Source: Moritella sp. JT01
GTDB taxonomy: Bacteria > Pseudomonadota > Gammaproteobacteria > Enterobacterales > Moritellaceae
DNA length: 64,000 nt
Direction: 5' to 3'
Assembly (NCBI RefSeq): GCF_001574435.1
Contig: NZ_LOCN01000019.1
Location: 171,017-235,016, forward strand
Shown here: positions 7,927 through 16,882 of the stretch, piece after piece
Numbering within the stretch: position 1 is the stretch's first letter
Layout of the letters: each line of letters opens with the position of its first letter
Made by a program: the position numbers and the translations under genes
The notes under the pieces: generated by a model
The model's database searches: none
What the model saw: only the letters and a program-made list of their open reading frames with translations
What the model was told of the DNA's origin: nothing

Positions 7927-8364
7927 TCAGTTATTGGGTCTAACATTAAGGTGTCGGCTGCGATATAGTTCAGCATGCTCGATGCAATACTCACCTGCAA
8001 GTTCAGCTTGAACTTCTCCAGAAACTACCATTTCGGGTAGCTTACCATAAGCAAAAACACTCAGTTCCTCACCAGATTCTAGACAAATAACCCGTATCGT
8101 AATTTTACGATAACCACCAGGTTCGTTGATTCGCTCCAGTACATCCATTAACTCTAGAGCATCGTTTGTCACTTCAAAAACTTGCCCTCTAACAGGGTGA
8201 CCTTTACCTGGATTTAAAATCAACCAAGGCGAAAAACGCTCACCGACTAAATAAAGTGGATAACTTTCCTTAGTATCAAAATTTTGACGATAACGAATTC
8301 CTTTATTTGTTTTAAAGTTTGGGAAACCTTCTTTCAACGTTCCAAATACGAATACTTTGTGCAC
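7927..8364 (-). CDS. Gamma-glutamylcyclotransferase (AIG2-like) family
   Basis: The 145-residue protein opens with VFVFGTLKEGFPN, the glycine-rich substrate loop typical of the GGCT/AIG2 fold, and has RGQVFEVTNDALELMDVLE in the middle, where the fold places its acidic residue. The family includes gamma-glutamylcyclotransferases and gamma-glutamylamine cyclotransferases. I chose the GTG at 8364 because AGGGAG is 7 bases upstream; the longer reading from 8391 runs into the attC. Confidence 0.8.
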   Translation of the reverse strand: MHKVFVFGTLKEGFPNFKTNKGIRYRQNFDTKESYPLYLVGERFSPWLILNPGKGHPVRGQVFEVTNDALELMDVLERINEPGGYRKITIRVICLESGEELSVFAYGKLPEMVVSGEVQAELAGEYCIEHAELYRSRHLNVRPNN

Positions 8365-8379
8365 GAAATACTCCCTATT

Positions 8380-8469
8380 CCTAACACCCAAATAACGGGC
8401 TAAGTAGTACTTGCTAAAATATGGAACCGAGCACGCTCTACGTGTCCCAGTTAATTTTCCTTGTTAGGC
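8380..8469 (-). other. attC site
   Basis: On the plus strand it begins CCTAACACCC and ends TTGTTAGGC, a consensus GTTRRRY box, about 90 bp apart. It lies between two minus-strand genes and has the layout of the other sites. Confidence 0.65.
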
Positions 8470-8471
8470 GA

Positions 8472-8900
8472 TCACAACTTGTAGTCATTTTTATAAGAAG
8501 CCTCATCTGATAAATACTCGATAAATTCAAATTGAATTCGGTGCTCATCAAGATAATAGACACTTTTTCTATATGGATGATTACCACCAAAGTGATCTAA
8601 TTCAAAGCCTGCTACTAATAAACGATCGATGACATTTTGAATGTTTGGAACGACTATTCCAAGATGTTTCACACCAGTCCAATGTTCTTTCCAATCTTTA
8701 ACTCGACCTTCTCCACCACCCTGAATAGCGATGTAACTATCATCATCTCCAACATGATACCAATTAATAAACTTACCGAACCAGTTATCCATCTTGCCAC
8801 TGCCTCTTACTTCCCACTCTGGAATTGCAGATAATAAAAAATTTATAGTATGTTCTGGATTAATAACTGTAATATTTGCGTGTTCAAAATAGCTTTTCAA
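8472..8900 (-). CDS. VOC (glyoxalase/bleomycin-resistance) superfamily protein
   Basis: The 142-residue protein carries the paired beta-alpha-beta-beta-beta pattern of VOC proteins, with GVKHLGIVVPNIQNVIDRL as the start of the second module and HRIQFEFIEYLSDE as a likely metal-ligand strand (Glu near the end). VOC proteins include lyases, dioxygenases and drug-binding proteins; no substrate can be named. The start is taken as the TTG at 8900, with AAGGA upstream; the longer frame to 9008 crosses an attC and IS91 DNA. Confidence 0.75.
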   Translation of the reverse strand: MKSYFEHANITVINPEHTINFLLSAIPEWEVRGSGKMDNWFGKFINWYHVGDDDSYIAIQGGGEGRVKDWKEHWTGVKHLGIVVPNIQNVIDRLLVAGFELDHFGGNHPYRKSVYYLDEHRIQFEFIEYLSDEASYKNDYKL

Positions 8901-8916
8901 GATAGATCCTTGTAGT

Positions 8917-8981
8917 AAAACATAAAGGCAAAGTATGTCGTACTTGCCGTACACTGAAAGTGATTGAATGCCTTGTTGAAC
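8917..8981 (-). other. Degenerate attC, bordered by IS91-type remnant
   Basis: It begins AACATAAAGGC and ends CCTTGTTGAAC. The GTTGAAC box is completed by the first bases of the neighbouring insertion element. It is only about 65 bp long. Confidence 0.45.
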
Positions 8982-9450
8982 GAAACCGCTGCGCGGCAGA
9001 GTAAACAAGCATGCATACTAACCAATAGCATCACGATTATGGTGGAGAATTATTGGAGTTACCAGTATCAACGATTCCAACTGAAACGATTTAATTTGCT
9101 TTATGAACAACACCTTAGCAATTTAAGATTGCAAGGTAAACGGCCTACGACCATTGATGGTTATTCTCGTGAAGTTCGATGCATTACAGCTTATTTGGAT
9201 AAATATCCCGATGATTTAACTGCTGCTAACCTAAAAAATTACTTTAACAGTCTTATCCAAGCCCATTCATGGTGCATGGTTAAAATCGACCGTAATGGCT
9301 TACAGTTTTCTATCACGATACCCTTGGAATAGTTCAACATCGCTAAGCGCCAACGAAAAGGCGAATTTGAGGATTGTCGAAAGGATTACAGCGAGTTTGA
9401 TATTACGGATGCCCACTCGGAAATGAGAACATGTTGAGGCGAATACCCAG
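8978..9450 (+). mobile_element. IS91-family element, decayed copy A
   Basis: GAACGAAACCGCTGCGCGGC at 8978 is the left end with its small hairpin. The recombinase ORF follows but has lost its start codon and is readable only to about 9332 ([19 protein letters not shown]). A short transposase piece (aaggattacagcgag near 9390) follows, then homology fades near 9450. Everything between has been deleted or has diverged. Confidence 0.75.
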
Positions 9451-9888
9451 TTTGATTCTAAAGTTGCATAGGTGTTGCCTTAAGAACAAGACTCATAGCT
9501 GTAGCCGTATATACCGAATTACTAAAAGCCACAGGTTATAATAACGTTTTCGTTTTAAGAATAAAATAGGCTACCAATCAAACTGTACTTGCCTACTTAA
9601 AGCTATAATTGAATAAAATTCATACTACCAACAAGAGCCTAAACAACAGCATAATGCTAAAACAATCCGACAACCACACCGCAACAAAAAATAACCAGTT
9701 ATTAACACTGTTAAATACAGGTTAATAAGAGTAAAGCTTCACTTACAGTTATTTGCACGATCATTTAATCTGAAACGCTTTACAAACACCCCTTTAGTAA
9801 TAGTGTCGCACTCAGTTAATGCGCTGGCGATTATTTATTATTAGTGCATTCATTTACTATTATAGTATTTATTTACATAAGGTTTGTT
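9451..9888 (+). other. Intergenic, AT-rich
   Basis: No ORF, attC or RNA gene can be supported. The last ~150 bp presumably holds the promoter of the exported-protein gene at 9889, but I cannot define the boxes with confidence. Confidence 0.5.
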
Positions 9889-10293
9889 ATGAAAAAGATT
9901 TTCACTTTAGGTTTAGCATTGTTAACTCTTTCCTCTGTAGTTAAAGCAGATGACTATTCGCTAGAAGATGCTGATAATAACTATAGTTATCAAAAGTACA
10001 CCGTCCTCAACAGTACAAATGGCACTGTAAATCTCGATTTTCATCCGGTGGCGTCAGGAATATGTAATAAACACACGTTCACTGACGTTGCTGCTTTTGA
10101 GAAAAGAGTAGACGAACATTCACGAGGTGTTTGTCTGCTTCAGGGGATCACCGGAACGTTAAGAATTGACGATGAGAGATACGCTCTTAGTTACGAAAGC
10201 AAAGGTACTTCCTATGGTACATTTGTCGTTCTGGTAGAGAAAGATTTGAAGGGGAATTTCATAAAAGCTTATCTAAAACACATGAAATTCTAA
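9889..10293 (+). CDS. Small exported protein of unknown function
   Basis: The 134-residue product begins with a signal peptide (KKIFTLGLALLTLSSVVKA, cleavage before DDYS, about residue 21). The mature part contains two Cys residues (ICNKH and VCLLQG), perhaps a disulfide, and no family motif that I know. I chose the ATG at 9889 since TAAGG lies just upstream; an earlier in-frame ATG would add residues before the signal peptide. A strong terminator follows. Confidence 0.65.
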   Translation: MKKIFTLGLALLTLSSVVKADDYSLEDADNNYSYQKYTVLNSTNGTVNLDFHPVASGICNKHTFTDVAAFEKRVDEHSRGVCLLQGITGTLRIDDERYALSYESKGTSYGTFVVLVEKDLKGNFIKAYLKHMKF

Positions 10294-10302
10294 AACACCT
10301 CA

Positions 10303-10325
10303 AGCAATTAATTTATTGCTTTTTT
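10303..10325 (+). terminator. Rho-independent terminator
   Basis: AGCAAT-TAATTT-ATTGCT is followed by TTTTT, 9 bp after the stop codon of the exported protein gene. Confidence 0.75.
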
Positions 10326-10430
10326 AGGGGGGGGATGGTTCCTACCCCTATTCTAGTTAAAGTGATTAATCAACTCCTTCGACACTTCCAGTCAGCTATT
10401 TAAGCGTTTATCAATATAATTTCGCCGCTG

Positions 10431-10871
10431 TTATGAGTTTAACGATACCTCAACATGAGACAACGCTTCTTTGTTATTGCCAAAGTTTAATAACTCCATG
10501 GCTTCCTTTAAATTGAACCAGCCAAACTCACTATGCTCATCTGAAAGAGTCGGTATTTCATCTGTATACGCAGAATAAACATGTTCAGTAATGAATATAG
10601 AATCTTTAGGGTATTTAGACTTCCATTCTTTCTTTATCGCGTATTCATAGGAATACTCTGATGATAATAATTGAGAAACATTGAGTCCAGACTCTTCATT
10701 TATCTCACGTAAAGCAGTTTCTTGAAGTGTCTCTCCAGTCTCCATGCCACCTGTAATGCCCTGCCAAAAACTTGGAAGACCAAGACGGGCTACTCTGTTG
10801 AATAAGAGATATTCTCTTTCTCCTTTATTAATTCGATAAAGGAATATATTAACTGAATTTGGTTCTCTCAC
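10431..10871 (-). CDS. Nudix hydrolase
   Basis: The 146-residue protein has a complete Nudix box, GGMETGETLQETALREINEESGL (split here only by description), at about residues 40-62. It starts at a GTG with AGGTAG upstream. The FWQGITGGM run before the box resembles dihydroneopterin-triphosphate or NTP pyrophosphohydrolases, but the substrate is not certain. It sits between a terminator and an attC-like site and is independent of the partial Nudix gene at the left edge. Confidence 0.85.
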   Translation of the reverse strand: MREPNSVNIFLYRINKGEREYLLFNRVARLGLPSFWQGITGGMETGETLQETALREINEESGLNVSQLLSSEYSYEYAIKKEWKSKYPKDSIFITEHVYSAYTDEIPTLSDEHSEFGWFNLKEAMELLNFGNNKEALSHVEVSLNS

Positions 10872-10872
10872 T

Positions 10873-10973
10873 TTCTACCTACTCTCATTTAAGGGGTGAT
10901 AATATAATTGGGTGATTTAATCAGAACATAGCATGACAGCCTTGGTGAATTTTAATTCAGAGGCTTGTTAGCA
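10873..10973 (-). other. Degenerate attC-like site
   Basis: The right end AGGCTTGTTAGCAG fits the array pattern. The left box (CTACCTACTC) is poor. The spacing of about 100 bp and the position between two minus-strand genes support it. Confidence 0.4.
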
Positions 10974-10979
10974 GACAAC

Positions 10980-11435
10980 TTACAACGCCAATTTGAACCC
11001 TTCATGAGTTGCTATAAAACCAAGTTTTTCATAAAACCTAATCGCATCTGGACGCTGTTTATCGCTAGTAAGTTGAACTACTTTACAATTCTTAGTTTTC
11101 GCTAGCTTAATGGCATGTTCAAACATTTGCTCTCCGAATCCTCGACCACGAAAAGACTCATGGATTCGAACTCCTTCGATAAGACAACGCCAACTACCAA
11201 TATGAGTGATGTAAGGGATAAAAGTTAGCTGGAGCATACCGACTAGCTGCTCATCAACCTCGACTATTAGGAGCTCATTATTAGGGTCCACATCTATCGC
11301 TTTAAATGCGTCAACATAAGAGCGTTTCAATGGTATTGATGCGTCTTCCCTTTGACTTCCGAGCGGATCTTCGATAAGTAATGACACTAGATTTTCCAAG
11401 TCATTCACCTTTGCTGAACGATATTTTAATTCCAT
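10980..11435 (-). CDS. GNAT family N-acetyltransferase
   Basis: The 151-residue protein has IEGVRIHESFRGRGFGEQMF as the beta4/acetyl-CoA loop segment and DAIRFYEKLGFIATHEGFK as the C-terminal motif. It resembles GNAT proteins of unknown substrate. The gene is preceded by the usual AAAAGGA ribosome site and followed on its low side by an attC-like sequence. Confidence 0.87.
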   Translation of the reverse strand: MELKYRSAKVNDLENLVSLLIEDPLGSQREDASIPLKRSYVDAFKAIDVDPNNELLIVEVDEQLVGMLQLTFIPYITHIGSWRCLIEGVRIHESFRGRGFGEQMFEHAIKLAKTKNCKVVQLTSDKQRPDAIRFYEKLGFIATHEGFKLAL

Positions 11436-11458
11436 AGATACATCCTTTTCACCTCGGC

Positions 11459-11610
11459 CTACTAACCAATAGCATCACCATTATGATGATGTCTTATTAG
11501 AGTGTTCAGTATGAATCACTCACAACAGAAGCGATTTAATTTTATTTATAAACAACAGCTTACCAATTTAATACAACAAGGTAAACAACCAGACAAAAGC
11601 ATCTCTATGG
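11459..11610 (+). mobile_element. IS91-family element, 5' remnant
   Basis: actaaccaatagcatcacca followed by a start (agtatgaatcactcacaacag) matches the leader and recombinase start of copy C at 20145-20260. Frame and homology are lost after about 11610, and the terminal GAAC hairpin is absent. Confidence 0.7.
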
Positions 11611-11696
11611 CAACCTTATGGCTTACAAAATCAACCCTACCGTTTACCAGCTAATTTATGTACTTCAGGCTTTTATTTGTCAGGAAAGGTGACCAA

Positions 11697-11993
11697 ATGG
11701 ACACACTTGACCCTTATTTTGAAAGTGAAGTCTTAAACATTATGGAAACTTGTCCTAATATGGTGACGGTTTTACTTAAAAATCAGAGTATGTCTGAGTC
11801 TTGTGTGAGAAATAATATTTTTTACTCAAATCCTCAGCCGGGTGGTAAAAATGAAAGTGCTATTAATGAATTATTAAAAGCATATGTGCATAAAATAGAT
11901 GACCAATTTAACTGGCCTTTTCATTTTTCTGGTCCTTGCAAATTGCCATTGCTAAAAGTAATTCTAGTTCTAGATGGCATGAATATGCCATAA
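11697..11993 (+). CDS. Hypothetical protein, possibly broken
   Basis: A 98-residue reading frame starts at an ATG with AAAGGTG upstream. I do not recognise the protein. It has three Cys, no signal peptide and no membrane segment. An overlapping frame continues from about 11940 to 12133 with plausible composition (SSSRWHEYAISLPKGK), so the gene may carry a frameshift near 11940. It follows an IS91 remnant on the same strand. Confidence 0.35.
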   Translation: MDTLDPYFESEVLNIMETCPNMVTVLLKNQSMSESCVRNNIFYSNPQPGGKNESAINELLKAYVHKIDDQFNWPFHFSGPCKLPLLKVILVLDGMNMP

Positions 11994-12023
11994 GTTTACC
12001 TAAAGGTAAGCTCAAGTCACGGT

Positions 12024-12734
12024 TCATCCATTGTCTAGCGCTTTTCGAAGCAGACTTATCCATACTCTGTAGCCGTCGGTGTTTAAATGAACGCCGTCTC
12101 CAGTATGAAATGTACTTTTCAAATTTCCATTAGGTTCTTGAAGCATGTTGCTGGAATTAATAAAAATGACATTTACATAGTTCGTGGACATCTTTTTTAA
12201 CGCTGAATTTAGCTGAAGAATCCTCTTGTTAGATACTTTGACTGAACTTACTCTTTCATCAACTGGTAGCACAGCACTCAAAATTATTTTTTTATCTTTA
12301 GGTATAAAATTCAATATTTTTTGATAATTTTTAACGATACGGCTGTTCTCTCGGCGTTTAAGGTCGTTCACTCCAATTGCGATAACTATGGATTTTGCTG
12401 TGGTAACTGATTTATAAAATGGAAGTCGATTAATTACTCCAACTGTTGTATCAAACCCAATTCCATAATTGACTGAATACTCTGATATGGCCGCAGTCGC
12501 TAGCCCTTGCGTTATGCTATCACCAATAAAAATTGTCGCACCTTCGGGAACAGAACCATCCATACGCTTATGATAGGTCGTTATTATATTGTAATAATCG
12601 GAAATTTCGGTGGGTTGATAAACCCCAATTTTTCTTCCAACTAATTCAATGAAATCACTTTTAACAAGTATCACAGCAATAATTATATGTAGTCCTACTA
12701 CATACCCGCACCAAACTTTATTACGAGATTTCAT
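12024..12734 (-). CDS. SGNH/GDSL hydrolase, membrane-anchored
   Basis: The 236-residue protein has an N-terminal membrane helix (about residues 8-25) and then an SGNH hydrolase domain. The serine block is FIGDSIT, the Gly-rich block is NYGIGFDTTVG, IGVND supplies the Asn, and DGVHLN supplies the Asp-His pair. Such enzymes remove acyl or acetyl groups from lipids, sugars or peptides; this one probably acts outside the inner membrane. I chose the ATG at 12734 because AAGGA precedes it by 5 bases. A truncated attC lies immediately upstream. Confidence 0.85.
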   Translation of the reverse strand: MKSRNKVWCGYVVGLHIIIAVILVKSDFIELVGRKIGVYQPTEISDYYNIITTYHKRMDGSVPEGATIFIGDSITQGLATAAISEYSVNYGIGFDTTVGVINRLPFYKSVTTAKSIVIAIGVNDLKRRENSRIVKNYQKILNFIPKDKKIILSAVLPVDERVSSVKVSNKRILQLNSALKKMSTNYVNVIFINSSNMLQEPNGNLKSTFHTGDGVHLNTDGYRVWISLLRKALDNG

Positions 12735-12748
12735 ATGTATCCTTAGAT

Positions 12749-12780
12749 GCATAACGCCGCGTTTATTGGCGTATTACAAC
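12749..12780 (-). other. Truncated attC (one arm only)
   Basis: GCATAACGCCGCGTTTATTG has the left core box and first arm of an attC. The sequence then passes directly into the 3' end of the RDD gene, whose stop codon lies inside. The distal half is missing, so the two cassettes are probably fused. Confidence 0.55.
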
Positions 12781-13209
12781 TGTACCAGCAAGTTTGTCAT
12801 GCCATGCTTGTTTCTTTTTATCCCAACCTATCCAGAAAAAACCAAGGCCAATTGGAAGTAATGAGATGTAATAGCCAATGTAGCGAATGACAGATTGTTG
12901 AACTGTAGGTATATTGCCTGTTTTGGCGTCTACCACTTTGGCTTTTAACACCATTTTACCTGGTGTTGCAGATTTATAAATCCAAAACATGATTGTAGCT
13001 ACAAAAGGAAATACCCAGCTAATTATAAAGTCAGGTAATCCCATGATCAATTCTTCTGAGTACCAATATTGGCTTCCATATATCATGTGTAATATTGGGA
13101 ACGTAATTGCTATCATTAAAATCATATCAATAATTGAAGCTCCACACCTTGCCCAAAAACCAACATATTCTTGTGATGAACCTAATTTTTCCATTTCTGT
13201 ACCACTCAT
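12763..13209 (-). CDS. RDD family membrane protein
   Basis: The 148-residue protein has three hydrophobic segments (about 22-42, 58-76 and 110-128) and the RDD signature pattern: FWARCGASIIDM near the start, SATPGKMVLKAKVVDA in the middle, and WDKKKQAWHDKLAGTVVI at the end. RDD proteins are small inner-membrane proteins, some reported as Na+/H+ antiporters; the role here is unknown. Its 3' end overlaps a truncated attC. Confidence 0.85.
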   Translation of the reverse strand: MSGTEMEKLGSSQEYVGFWARCGASIIDMILMIAITFPILHMIYGSQYWYSEELIMGLPDFIISWVFPFVATIMFWIYKSATPGKMVLKAKVVDAKTGNIPTVQQSVIRYIGYYISLLPIGLGFFWIGWDKKKQAWHDKLAGTVVIRQ

Positions 13210-13240
13210 TTACTTATCCATTATTGATTGAAACTCTAAA

Positions 13241-13331
13241 ATACCTAGCGCTTACATAAGCGGAAAAATATAGTTGGCTATAAGCCAACTGTTGCGTGCC
13301 CGACTTGAAAACACTTATATTTACGTTGCCC
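13241..13331 (-). other. attC site
   Basis: It starts ATACCTAGCGC, has an internal TAGTTGGC/GCCAACT stem shared with the sites at 15322 and 17368, and ends ACGTTGCCC. The LysE-family stop codon lies inside its distal end. Confidence 0.6.
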
Positions 13332-13959
13332 GAGACTTTGATAGTACACCGCAACCAAAAATAATGAATGCACTATTTGTTATTTTAGAAAAAATAGGAT
13401 TCCCTTTTAAAGTAGAAAACCGATTATTAATGTTTTTTGCTATATATGAGTAAACCAAGTGAACAGATATAACAAGAAAGCACATAGTTAAAAACATTTG
13501 CGCAAACTGCCAGAAAACAGGTTCATTAGTTGATAAAAATTGTGGTAAAAAAGCAGAAAGAAAAATAACCGTTTTAGGATTACTCGCTGATACCAAAAAT
13601 GCCTCTTTGCATATTTTATAATAAGATAGCCGTCTGGAACTAGTCGCTTCAAATTCAGGAGTTTCAACAGCTTTAATTTTAGTAAATAACCCTGTAATAC
13701 CAAGGTAAATTAAATACCCTCCACCAATTACTTTCAAAGCGAAAAATAAAATCGGAGATTTTGCTAATAACGCCCCAGCACCGAAAGCGACTAATGTAAT
13801 AATTACAAGCTGACAAAATAGGTTTAACAGAATCGTAATACTTGCTGCTTTATAACCATATTTAATCGCATTTTTTACAACTAATAAAACATTTGGGCCT
13901 GGCGACAAAGTAACGATTAAATAGGCAACAAAAAATAACAACCATATTTCAAAATTCAT
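13321..13959 (-). CDS. LysE/RhtB family exporter
   Basis: The 212-residue protein has about six hydrophobic segments and family motifs: LSPGPNVLLVVKNAIKYGY near the N-terminus and FLVSASNPKTVIFLSAFLPQF in the centre. LysE/RhtB proteins export amino acids or their derivatives across the inner membrane. The specific substrate is unknown. The end of an IS1111-type element lies 36 bp upstream and may have separated the gene from its original promoter. Confidence 0.88.
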   Translation of the reverse strand: MNFEIWLLFFVAYLIVTLSPGPNVLLVVKNAIKYGYKAASITILLNLFCQLVIITLVAFGAGALLAKSPILFFALKVIGGGYLIYLGITGLFTKIKAVETPEFEATSSRRLSYYKICKEAFLVSASNPKTVIFLSAFLPQFLSTNEPVFWQFAQMFLTMCFLVISVHLVYSYIAKNINNRFSTLKGNPIFSKITNSAFIIFGCGVLSKSRAT

Positions 13960-14089
13960 ATTGATTTCTCATTCCGTGAGTACATATAGACATAATGACT
14001 CCCACGAGGTGCTAGCCTCCAACTTCGTGGGTTAGTTTTTAAAACCAGAGCCATAATATATTCATCACAAATATAAAATGGAGACTAGC

Positions 14090-14640
<551 letters not shown>

Positions 14641-14738
14641 GCTTCATTCTTACGTTAACTCACTTTATTTAATGAAAATGAATTTATGGCTATATTTTTA
14701 GCAAGGGTCTCTGCGTTTTACTTGACGTGGGGAGTCAT

Positions 14739-14772
14739 ACAAACACCGCCTTAAGCGGTGAGTAATAGAGCT
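14739..14772 (-). other. attC half interrupted by the IS1111-type element
   Basis: ACACCGCCTTAAGCGGTGAG resembles the left arm of attC sites such as TAACGCCTAAATAAGCGGC at 20001. The rest is not recognisable before the SUKH stop codon. Confidence 0.4.
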
Positions 14773-15294
14773 TTATAAGTACTCCCAAAAATCTAGGATC
14801 CCTTCATCTACACCAAACTCTTTTTGCTGAAAAACTGTTAACTTAGACTGAAACCAAACACTAAAATTTTCAAATATCTCTTCACATTCAAGATCATCTC
14901 CCCAATACTTAATTATCTTTCCTGTAGAAATATCAATACAGAGATAATCCCCACCATTTCCATCTGCAAATGGCACGAGTAAAGCTGACCAACCATTTAT
15001 TAGCCCACCTTTTTCCGACAAGTTAAAATCATTAGTCGCATCGTACCACTTCAACATTGATTTTATTGAATAAAGCTGACCTTCTTCGCACAATATATTT
15101 CTATGGGATGTCTCCGTTTGTCCATTGTGCACTTTTAAATAGCTTTTAAAGGCTTCGGGCAATGTGCCATTTATTTTTTGTTCGAAAGCATCTATCTCTG
15201 CACCTGATGCAGGAGGATTAAGAGTATCTAGCACACCTTTTGCGTTATTCTCTAAGAATATTTCTAAGTCGTTCCAAATCGATTCTATGTTCAT
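14773..15294 (-). CDS. SMI1/KNR4 (SUKH) family protein
   Basis: The 173-residue protein has SUKH-1 features: NPPASGAEIDAFEQKINGTL followed by LPEAFKSYLKVHNGQ, then GWSALLVPFADGNGGDYLCID and GKIIKYWGDD. In bacteria SUKH proteins often act as immunity proteins to nuclease toxins; no toxin gene is adjacent, so it would be an orphan. The gene lies between an attC fragment and a good attC, so it is a cassette. Confidence 0.82.
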   Translation of the reverse strand: MNIESIWNDLEIFLENNAKGVLDTLNPPASGAEIDAFEQKINGTLPEAFKSYLKVHNGQTETSHRNILCEEGQLYSIKSMLKWYDATNDFNLSEKGGLINGWSALLVPFADGNGGDYLCIDISTGKIIKYWGDDLECEEIFENFSVWFQSKLTVFQQKEFGVDEGILDFWEYL

Positions 15295-15321
15295 AACTTC
15301 CCTTTTTAATCACAGCACATG

Positions 15322-15412
15322 CTCTATACGTCCTGTTAACAGGTAAAATACAGTTGGCTAAAATTAGCGACGAAGGAGCAGTTTTTTGTCCTTGTTTAAC
15401 AACTTGTTAAGC
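15322..15412 (-). other. attC site
   Basis: It begins CTATACGTCC and ends with a consensus GTTAAGC box. The inner stem CAGTTGGC and the segment AGCGACGAAGGAGC are shared with the sites at 17368 and (as AGCGAAGAATGAGC) 19998. Length is about 91 bp. Confidence 0.75.
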
Positions 15413-15422
15413 TCATCCACAC

Positions 15423-16193
15423 CTACGTGAGATTAAGCCCACCATCAGAAAGAATAATTTCACCTGTTAGGTAACTGCTAGAAATAAGCATTGAAGCTGT
15501 ATGTGCAATCTCATTTGGTTTTGCTCCCCGTTTCATTGGAGATTTTTCTTTCCAAAGCTTTTGCGCCTCAACCCAACTTTCTGTCATTGGCGTATCGACA
15601 AGACCCGGAGCAATAGCATTAACTCGAATATCTGGAGATAAAGTCAAAGCCAAAAGTTGCGTCATATGATTAAGCGCAGATTTACTTGCTGCATAAGGAA
15701 TAGAAGCTCCTTTCGGACGTACACCAGCATGTGAGCTGATATTAATAATACTACTGGGGCATTCTGAGGTTGATGATTCTCTGAGGGCTTGCTCCGCCTC
15801 TGAGATCAAAGTCCATGGAGCAATAACGTTTACTTCATAAAGATCACGCCATATCTCTGCCGTTGCATCTTTTAGTGAACCATGAGGAATCATCGCATTT
15901 ATTCCTGCATTGTTCACTAATACATCTAACCGTCCATGATGAAGTAAAACTTCGGCTATCAACCTTTTAGTTTGGATCTGTTCAGATAAATCAGCTTGAA
16001 AATATGTTGCGTTAGGAATTGTTCTAGCTAAGTTCTCACCTTCGGTTACCGATGATCGAGAATGAAATACAACAGTAAACCCATCTTCAGCGAGTTGTTG
16101 TGCAATAGCTTTACCTATCCCTGATGTCGAACCAGTTATGAGAGCAACTCTCCCTTTATTTTTTTCTTGATGAGAACTCAATGCCATCTCCAT
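15423..16193 (-). CDS. SDR-family oxidoreductase (FabG-like)
   Basis: The 256-residue protein is a classical short-chain dehydrogenase. TGSTSGIGKA is the dinucleotide loop, NNAG is present, and the catalytic set is Ser in NISSHAG with YAASKSAL (Tyr-x-x-x-Lys). DGGLNLT at the end is typical. The HSRSS stretch after beta2 suggests NADP preference. Substrate unknown. I placed the start at the ATG at 16193; the longer frame to 16316 runs through the attC. Confidence 0.9.
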   Translation of the reverse strand: MEMALSSHQEKNKGRVALITGSTSGIGKAIAQQLAEDGFTVVFHSRSSVTEGENLARTIPNATYFQADLSEQIQTKRLIAEVLLHHGRLDVLVNNAGINAMIPHGSLKDATAEIWRDLYEVNVIAPWTLISEAEQALRESSTSECPSSIINISSHAGVRPKGASIPYAASKSALNHMTQLLALTLSPDIRVNAIAPGLVDTPMTESWVEAQKLWKEKSPMKRGAKPNEIAHTASMLISSSYLTGEIILSDGGLNLT

Positions 16194-16204
16194 TTGATTG
16201 ATGA

Positions 16205-16308
16205 GCCTAACGCCTGGCACAGTCGCAGACAAAATTGGCGGTTGTTTTGCCGGCGTTTTGTAAAAACAAGTGACACTTTTGGCTGTCGGTTGCTGCCACT
16301 TGTTATGC
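16205..16308 (-). other. attC site
   Basis: It has perfect core boxes, GCCTAAC at the left and TTGTTATGC at the right, 104 bp overall, with the inner pair ATTGGCGG/CCGGCG. The stop codon of the next acetyltransferase is formed by the right-hand box. Confidence 0.85.
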
Positions 16309-16770
16309 GATTGCATATTTCATTTTGTAACCACCAGTAATTTCAAAACCGTTAGATTGGTAGAACTCTACAGTACGATCGAATTCTGGTACTGGCGGAG
16401 TGCATAATTCAAGACGCTTCCATTTTTGTTGTTTTGCAAATTTCACTATTTCTTGAATAAGTGATTTTCCTACTTCTTTGGAACGGTATTCTGGCATTAC
16501 GTAAAATTCTTGAATAATGCCAAAGCTGCCTTCTGCATAAAGTGAGTGGCTTTCACAGATAGCGCCAAACCCAATAATACTATTTCCATCAAATGCAGCC
16601 ATGACATGATAAAGGCCATTTGAAACATAATTCTCACATAAACTTACAGCTAGAGGAACATCAACATCAAAGTGCTGTATTCCAGTGCGTTCAATAATCT
16701 CATTCGTTAGACAAATTGCTAACTTTGCAATTTCTTCAGATTGAGAGTTATCAATAATCTTGTATTTCAC
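16303..16770 (-). CDS. GNAT family N-acetyltransferase
   Basis: The 155-residue protein has IIQEFYVMPEYRSKEVGKSL as the acetyl-CoA segment and FDRTVEFYQSNGFEITGGYKM near the C-terminus. I took the GTG at 16770 as start, with AAGGA upstream; the longer frame to 16809 is attC sequence. The stop codon lies in the R'' box of the attC at 16205. Confidence 0.82.
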   Translation of the reverse strand: MKYKIIDNSQSEEIAKLAICLTNEIIERTGIQHFDVDVPLAVSLCENYVSNGLYHVMAAFDGNSIIGFGAICESHSLYAEGSFGIIQEFYVMPEYRSKEVGKSLIQEIVKFAKQQKWKRLELCTPPVPEFDRTVEFYQSNGFEITGGYKMKYAIA

Positions 16771-16791
16771 GCGATATCGAATCCTTTTAAC

Positions 16792-16882
16792 GCATAACGC
16801 CGCCAGCACAGGCGAGCGGAACGTAGTGTAGCGAGTCCAAGCCGCGTTTTATTGCGGCTGATTGTGACTGGCCTTGTTATAC
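16792..16882 (-). other. attC site
   Basis: GCATAACGCCGCC at the left and CCTTGTTATAC at the right, 91 bp overall. It includes a strong stem GCCGCGTTTTATTGCGGC. The 3' end of the next gene (16849) reads into it. Confidence 0.8.

Noticed and set aside
10326..10334. G-run after the terminator at 10303 as a regulatory element
   Set aside because: A single homopolymer of eight G without other signals; more likely a slippage tract.
16194..16316. N-terminal extension of the SDR protein
   Set aside because: The extra 41 codons are exactly the attC sequence. A proper start lies at 16193.
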